From positions 1 through 7,081 of the forward strand of contig SKPS01000141.1 of NCBI GenBank assembly GCA_007119395.1: a stretch of 7,081 nucleotides of DNA, in the 5' to 3' direction. Shown here piece after piece: positions 4,971-7,081 of this stretch. The notes below the pieces were generated by a model. That model saw only the letters and a list, made by a program, of their open reading frames with translations, searched no databases and was not told the origin of the DNA. The translations under genes and the position numbers were made by a program. How positions within the stretch are numbered: position 1 is the stretch's first letter; each line of letters starts with the position of its first letter. Source of the stretch: Lentimicrobiaceae bacterium. Lineage in GTDB: Bacteria; Bacteroidota; Bacteroidia; Bacteroidales; SKPS01.

Positions 4971-5276
4971 ATGAAAAAAACTGAGAAGAAAGGGCCCCAA
5001 CGCAAACGAGTGGCAAAGAAGCCTGCAAAAAATGTTTTTGATGAACTGCCCATGTCAAAAGATGATTACAAATGGATGGCTTTGGGTACGGTTTTGATTG
5101 TGATCGGATACTTTCTGATTGGCGGCGGTGGCACTGAAGACCCTACCGTTTTTGCCGGTGACACGCTCTTTAACTTCCGGCGTATGTACCTGGCGCCCAT
5201 TATGATTTTGGGTGGGATGAGCGTGGTATTGTGGGCTATCATGAAGAGGTCGAAAGAGGATACACCCTCTGAATAA
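4971..5276 (+). CDS. DUF3098 family two-TM membrane protein
   Basis: This 101-residue protein has a strongly basic N-terminus (residues 2-20, mostly Lys/Arg) and then NVFDELPMSKDDYKWM. TM1 (about 35-52, ending in the glycine run IGGGG) is followed by a short acidic segment with DTLFNFRRMYLAPIM (64-78) and TM2 (about 73-90), with a charged tail. The F-x-F-x-R-R-x-x-x-A-P layout and Gly-rich end of TM1 match DUF3098, a Bacteroidota family with no known function. It lies 39 bases after ftsX and 12 bases before uppP with no promoter box between, so it should be co-transcribed. A role linked to FtsX or to undecaprenyl-phosphate recycling is suggested only by this conserved position. The start has no Shine-Dalgarno; the A-rich leader is normal here. 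Confidence 0.85.
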   Translation: MKKTEKKGPQRKRVAKKPAKNVFDELPMSKDDYKWMALGTVLIVIGYFLIGGGGTEDPTVFAGDTLFNFRRMYLAPIMILGGMSVVLWAIMKRSKEDTPSE

Positions 5277-5278
5277 AC

Positions 5279-5282
5279 GGAG
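5279..5282 (+). promoter_or_regulatory. Shine-Dalgarno of uppP
   Basis: GGAG lies 6 bases before the ATG at 5289, inside the 12-base gap after the DUF3098 stop. It supports that start. Confidence 0.5.
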
Positions 5283-5288
5283 CACAGT

Positions 5289-6092
5289 ATGGATTGGCTT
5301 GAAGCGTTGATCCTTGGGATTCTCCAGGGGCTTACCGAATTTTTGCCCGTTAGCAGCAGCGGCCATTTGGAAATAGGTAAGGTGATATTGGGTGTGGATG
5401 CCGAAAGGAGCCTTATCTTCACCATTGTGGTGCATGGTGCTACGGTGTTGAGTACAATTGTTGTCTTTCGGAATGATATCATCAGGATCCTGCGTGGATT
5501 TTTCCTGTTCCAATGGAATGATGAGATGCGGTTTGTGGTGTTTGTGTTGCTCTCGATGATTCCTGTTGGCTTGGTGGCTTTGTTTATGGATGGAGGGGAG
5601 CGATTGGAAGTGTTGTTTACCGGCAACATGGTGTTGGTGGGCTCGATGTTGCTGATCACCTCAATGTTGCTTACTTTCACCCGTTTTGCGCGCACACGTG
5701 GAGGGGCAGTTGGACCCTGGGATGCCGTGATCATTGGTATCGCACAGGCAGTGGCTGTTCTTCCGGGCATCTCACGATCCGGTGCAACCATTGCAACCGG
5801 ACTCCTGTTGGGCAAAGGGAGAGAAGAGATTACACGCTTCTCCTTTCTGATGGTGCTGATACCTATCCTGGGTCAAAACTTCCTCTCTCTGATATCAGGT
5901 GATATGGCCGGTGGCGATCAACCCGATGTGACCCCGATGGCGCTGATGATCGGATTTATCGGTGCCTTTTTCGCCGGCCTTTTTGCTTGTAGCTGGATGA
6001 TACGGATCGTGAAAAGAGGCGACCTGATTTGGTTCGCCATCTATTGTTTCATCGTTGGAACCATTGCCATTGGATACGGTATCGGAGCTTAA
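5289..6092 (+). CDS. uppP: Undecaprenyl-diphosphatase UppP (BacA family)
   Basis: This 267-residue polytopic membrane protein has both active-site signatures of the BacA/UppP family. LQGLTEFLPVSSSGHL (12-27) carries Gln13, Glu17, the Ser22-24 run and His26, and PGISRSGAT (159-167) carries Arg163. The enzyme removes one phosphate from undecaprenyl diphosphate at the outer face of the inner membrane. This recycles the lipid carrier for peptidoglycan and O-antigen or capsule export and can raise bacitracin resistance. Length and the roughly seven to eight hydrophobic segments are normal. The ATG at 5289 has GGAG 6 bases upstream. It is the third gene of the ftsX unit, and the downstream truB frame may overlap its last codons. 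Confidence 0.96.
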   Translation: MDWLEALILGILQGLTEFLPVSSSGHLEIGKVILGVDAERSLIFTIVVHGATVLSTIVVFRNDIIRILRGFFLFQWNDEMRFVVFVLLSMIPVGLVALFMDGGERLEVLFTGNMVLVGSMLLITSMLLTFTRFARTRGGAVGPWDAVIIGIAQAVAVLPGISRSGATIATGLLLGKGREEITRFSFLMVLIPILGQNFLSLISGDMAGGDQPDVTPMALMIGFIGAFFAGLFACSWMIRIVKRGDLIWFAIYCFIVGTIAIGYGIGA

Positions 6093-6807
6093 CCCCCTTG
6101 AGAGCTTGCTACGGAAGCAAGGGCTCATCATCCCGGTTGACAAACCGTTGCGATGGACCTCCTTTGATGTGATTTCCAAGGTGAGGGTCTACCTGAAATA
6201 CCAATGCCAGATTCCCAAAATCAAAGTGGGCCACGCCGGAACACTCGACCCACTCGCTACCGGGCTCCTCATCGTTTGTGTGGGCAAAAGCACCAAGATG
6301 ATCTCTTCTCTCCAGGAAGAACCCAAAACATACACCGGCATTATCCGCCTGGGACAATCAACACCTTCGTTGGATGGCGAAACCGAGGTAGACCGTACCA
6401 TGCCAATACAACATGTTACACCCGGTTTGTTGCAGCAGGCCGTCCGCTCGCTGACCGGACCCCAGATGCAGGTGCCACCCGTTTTCTCTGCCATTAAACT
6501 CGGCGGGAAAAGAGCGTATAGTATGGCCCGTAAACAAATCGACGTAGAGATGCCCCAACGTCCGGTGGAAATACACTCCTTTGAAGCCTCCCTCGAAAAC
6601 CAAACAGATGTGCACTTCACCGTTAAATGCTCAAAAGGCACCTATATCCGCTCTTTGGCACGTGATATCGGCGAACAACTGAACACCTGCGCCTACCTCA
6701 CCTCGCTCCGCCGAACAGAATCAGGAAGCTATCATGTACACAAGGCATTCTCCATCGAAACATTCCATAAAGCATTCAGCAACCTGATCGAATCACCTGA
6801 ACAATAA
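6055..6807 (+). CDS. truB: tRNA pseudouridine 55 synthase TruB (start uncertain, TTG)
   Basis: TruB converts U55 of the tRNA T-loop to pseudouridine. Numbering from TTG 6055, the motifs are VDKPLRWTSFDV (28-39), GHAGTLDPLATGLL (59-72) with catalytic Asp65, KTYTGIIRLG, the QVPPVFSAIKLGGKRAY block and CSKGTYIRSLARDIG. The C-terminus is short, with no full PUA domain, as in other Bacteroidota forms of about 240-250 residues. The start is odd. Between the in-frame stop at 6010-6012 and the conserved core there is no ATG or GTG, only TTG at 6055, 6064, 6070 and 6106. TTG 6055 overlaps uppP by 38 bases. TTG 6106 lies 13 bases after the uppP stop and puts VDKP at residue 11, also plausible. No good Shine-Dalgarno precedes any of them, so coupling to uppP translation is likely. 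Confidence 0.93.
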   Translation: MEPLPLDTVSELNPLESLLRKQGLIIPVDKPLRWTSFDVISKVRVYLKYQCQIPKIKVGHAGTLDPLATGLLIVCVGKSTKMISSLQEEPKTYTGIIRLGQSTPSLDGETEVDRTMPIQHVTPGLLQQAVRSLTGPQMQVPPVFSAIKLGGKRAYSMARKQIDVEMPQRPVEIHSFEASLENQTDVHFTVKCSKGTYIRSLARDIGEQLNTCAYLTSLRRTESGSYHVHKAFSIETFHKAFSNLIESPEQ

Positions 6808-6844
6808 CATGGTCAACCACCGATTTGAGTTGCTGAAAATCTCT

Positions 6845-6869
6845 TAACAAAAAGTGAACCCGCTTGTTA
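6845..6869 (+). other. Weak stem-loop in the truB 3' region
   Basis: TAAC (6845-6848) pairs with GTTA (6866-6869) and AAGTG (6852-6856) with CGCTT (6861-6865, one G-U), leaving a three-base bulge and a four-base loop. No U-run follows. It could be the 3' end stem of the ftsX-truB transcript, but the pairing is modest. Confidence 0.2.
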
Positions 6870-6879
6870 CACTATTGTT

Positions 6880-6922
6880 GGGGCTTGTTGTTCCAATTCT
6901 AAAAAAGTACTGGACAAGCCCC
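6880..6922. repeat. Inverted repeat between truB and the queA promoter
   Basis: GGGGCTTGT (6880-6888) and ACAAGCCCC (6914-6922) are perfect 9-base inverted arms. CCA (6893-6895) and TGG (6911-6913) can extend the stem past a four-base bulge. The right arm ends 11 bases before the queA -7 box and covers its expected -33 region. It may be a 3' stem for the truB transcript or a regulator site for queA. It lacks a T-run, so a standard intrinsic terminator is unlikely. Confidence 0.5.
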
Positions 6923-6933
6923 TCGAAATTGTG

Positions 6934-6941
6934 TATCTTTG
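6934..6941 (+). promoter_or_regulatory. -7 promoter box of queA
   Basis: TATCTTTG is an exact match to the Bacteroidota -7 consensus, followed by CA as often seen. Transcription would begin near 6945, leaving a leader of about 38 bases. No TTTG is present 19-21 bases upstream, where the right arm of the inverted repeat lies. Confidence 0.65.
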
Positions 6942-6982
6942 CATGATTTTTTTATATACATAGAACAACAGGAACAAGCAGC

Positions 6983-7081
6983 ATGAAATTATCTCAGTTT
7001 AAGTTTGATTTGCCTCAGGATCTTATTGCCAGTCATCCCCCTGACAACCGTGACGAATCTCGGCTGTTGGTGATTGACCGC
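6983..7081 (+). CDS. queA: QueA, S-adenosylmethionine:tRNA ribosyltransferase-isomerase (N-terminal part)
   Basis: The first 33 codons are in the window and the gene runs off the right edge. The N-terminus reads MKLSQFKFDLPQDLIASHPP and then DNRDESRLLVIDR. The F-D-L-P-x-x-L-I-A-x-x-P start and R-D-x-S-R-L are the standard opening of QueA. The enzyme transfers and isomerises the ribosyl part of S-adenosylmethionine onto preQ1 at tRNA position 34 to give epoxyqueuosine, the precursor of queuosine. The ATG at 6983 has AGGAA 8 bases upstream and its own promoter box 41 bases upstream. Although it follows truB in the conserved neighbourhood, it can therefore be expressed separately. Nothing can be said about the missing C-terminal part. 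Confidence 0.92.
   Translation, partial: MKLSQFKFDLPQDLIASHPPDNRDESRLLVIDR

Noticed and set aside
5066..5815. Long antisense open frame (249 codons, minus strand) across DUF3098 and uppP
   Set aside because: It lies opposite two confidently identified genes, has low-complexity Thr/Asn/Ile/Pro-rich composition and no recognisable domain, and is explained as an antisense shadow of uppP codon usage.
6204..6497. Second plus-strand frame inside truB
   Set aside because: It is fully contained in truB in another frame, with Arg/Pro/Thr-rich low-complexity sequence and no start signal.
6942..6982. preQ1-type riboswitch in the queA leader
   Set aside because: The predicted leader is only about 38 bases, A/T-rich, with no C-rich loop and pseudoknot partner that I can pair, so nothing supports an aptamer.

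Overview
The window looks like a chromosomal segment of a Bacteroidota bacterium, most likely Bacteroidales-like. Four observations support this. The first gene ends in a type IX secretion (T9SS) sorting domain. Several genes are preceded by the Bacteroidota -7 promoter box TAnnTTTG. Most starts lack a strong Shine-Dalgarno. The right half carries the gene order ftsX - DUF3098 - uppP - truB - queA, which I recognise as a conserved Bacteroidota neighbourhood. No rRNA, tRNA, CRISPR array, transposase or complete mobile element was found.

Left part (1-1891). The 3' end of a secreted T9SS cargo protein with fibronectin-III-like repeats (2-709) converges on a two-gene cassette on the minus strand (813-1711). 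That cassette pairs a DUF6922-type small protein with an AbiEii-family nucleotidyltransferase, a toxin-antitoxin/abortive-infection-like arrangement, with a 43-base overlap. Its promoter box (1725-1732) abuts a degenerate heptanucleotide tandem array (1738-1786). Beyond the array lies what looks like the decayed C-terminal end of another gene (about 1793-1891), so the cassette may sit at a rearrangement junction.

Middle part (1892-4020). An ECF-sigma-type promoter (TGTAAC-N16-CGTCT, 1964-1990) precedes a small secreted protein with a TonB C-terminal-like fold (2034-2360), which ends at a good intrinsic terminator (2401-2439). Convergent to it is a minus-strand operon of a Bfd-like [2Fe-2S] protein and a small cupin (2982 down to 2457). 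Its upstream region has a perfect -7 box, a 25-base inverted repeat over the expected -33 region, and a 12-base palindrome in the leader. Next comes an outer-membrane beta-barrel-like protein (3255-3962, minus) whose promoter box is so close to the ATG that the mRNA may be leaderless.

Right part (4021-7081). ftsX (divisome/peptidoglycan hydrolase control), a DUF3098 membrane protein, uppP (undecaprenyl-diphosphate recycling) and truB (tRNA pseudouridine 55 synthase) run as one tight co-directional unit. queA (queuosine synthesis) follows, truncated by the window edge, with its own perfect promoter box. The cluster thus combines cell-envelope growth with tRNA modification. truB has no usable ATG or GTG start, so TTG initiation, probably coupled to uppP, is implied.

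I see no unmistakably new system. The most rewarding items are the DUF6922/AbiEii cassette with its heptamer array, the ECF-promoter/secreted TonB-like gene, and the dyad-controlled [2Fe-2S]/cupin operon.
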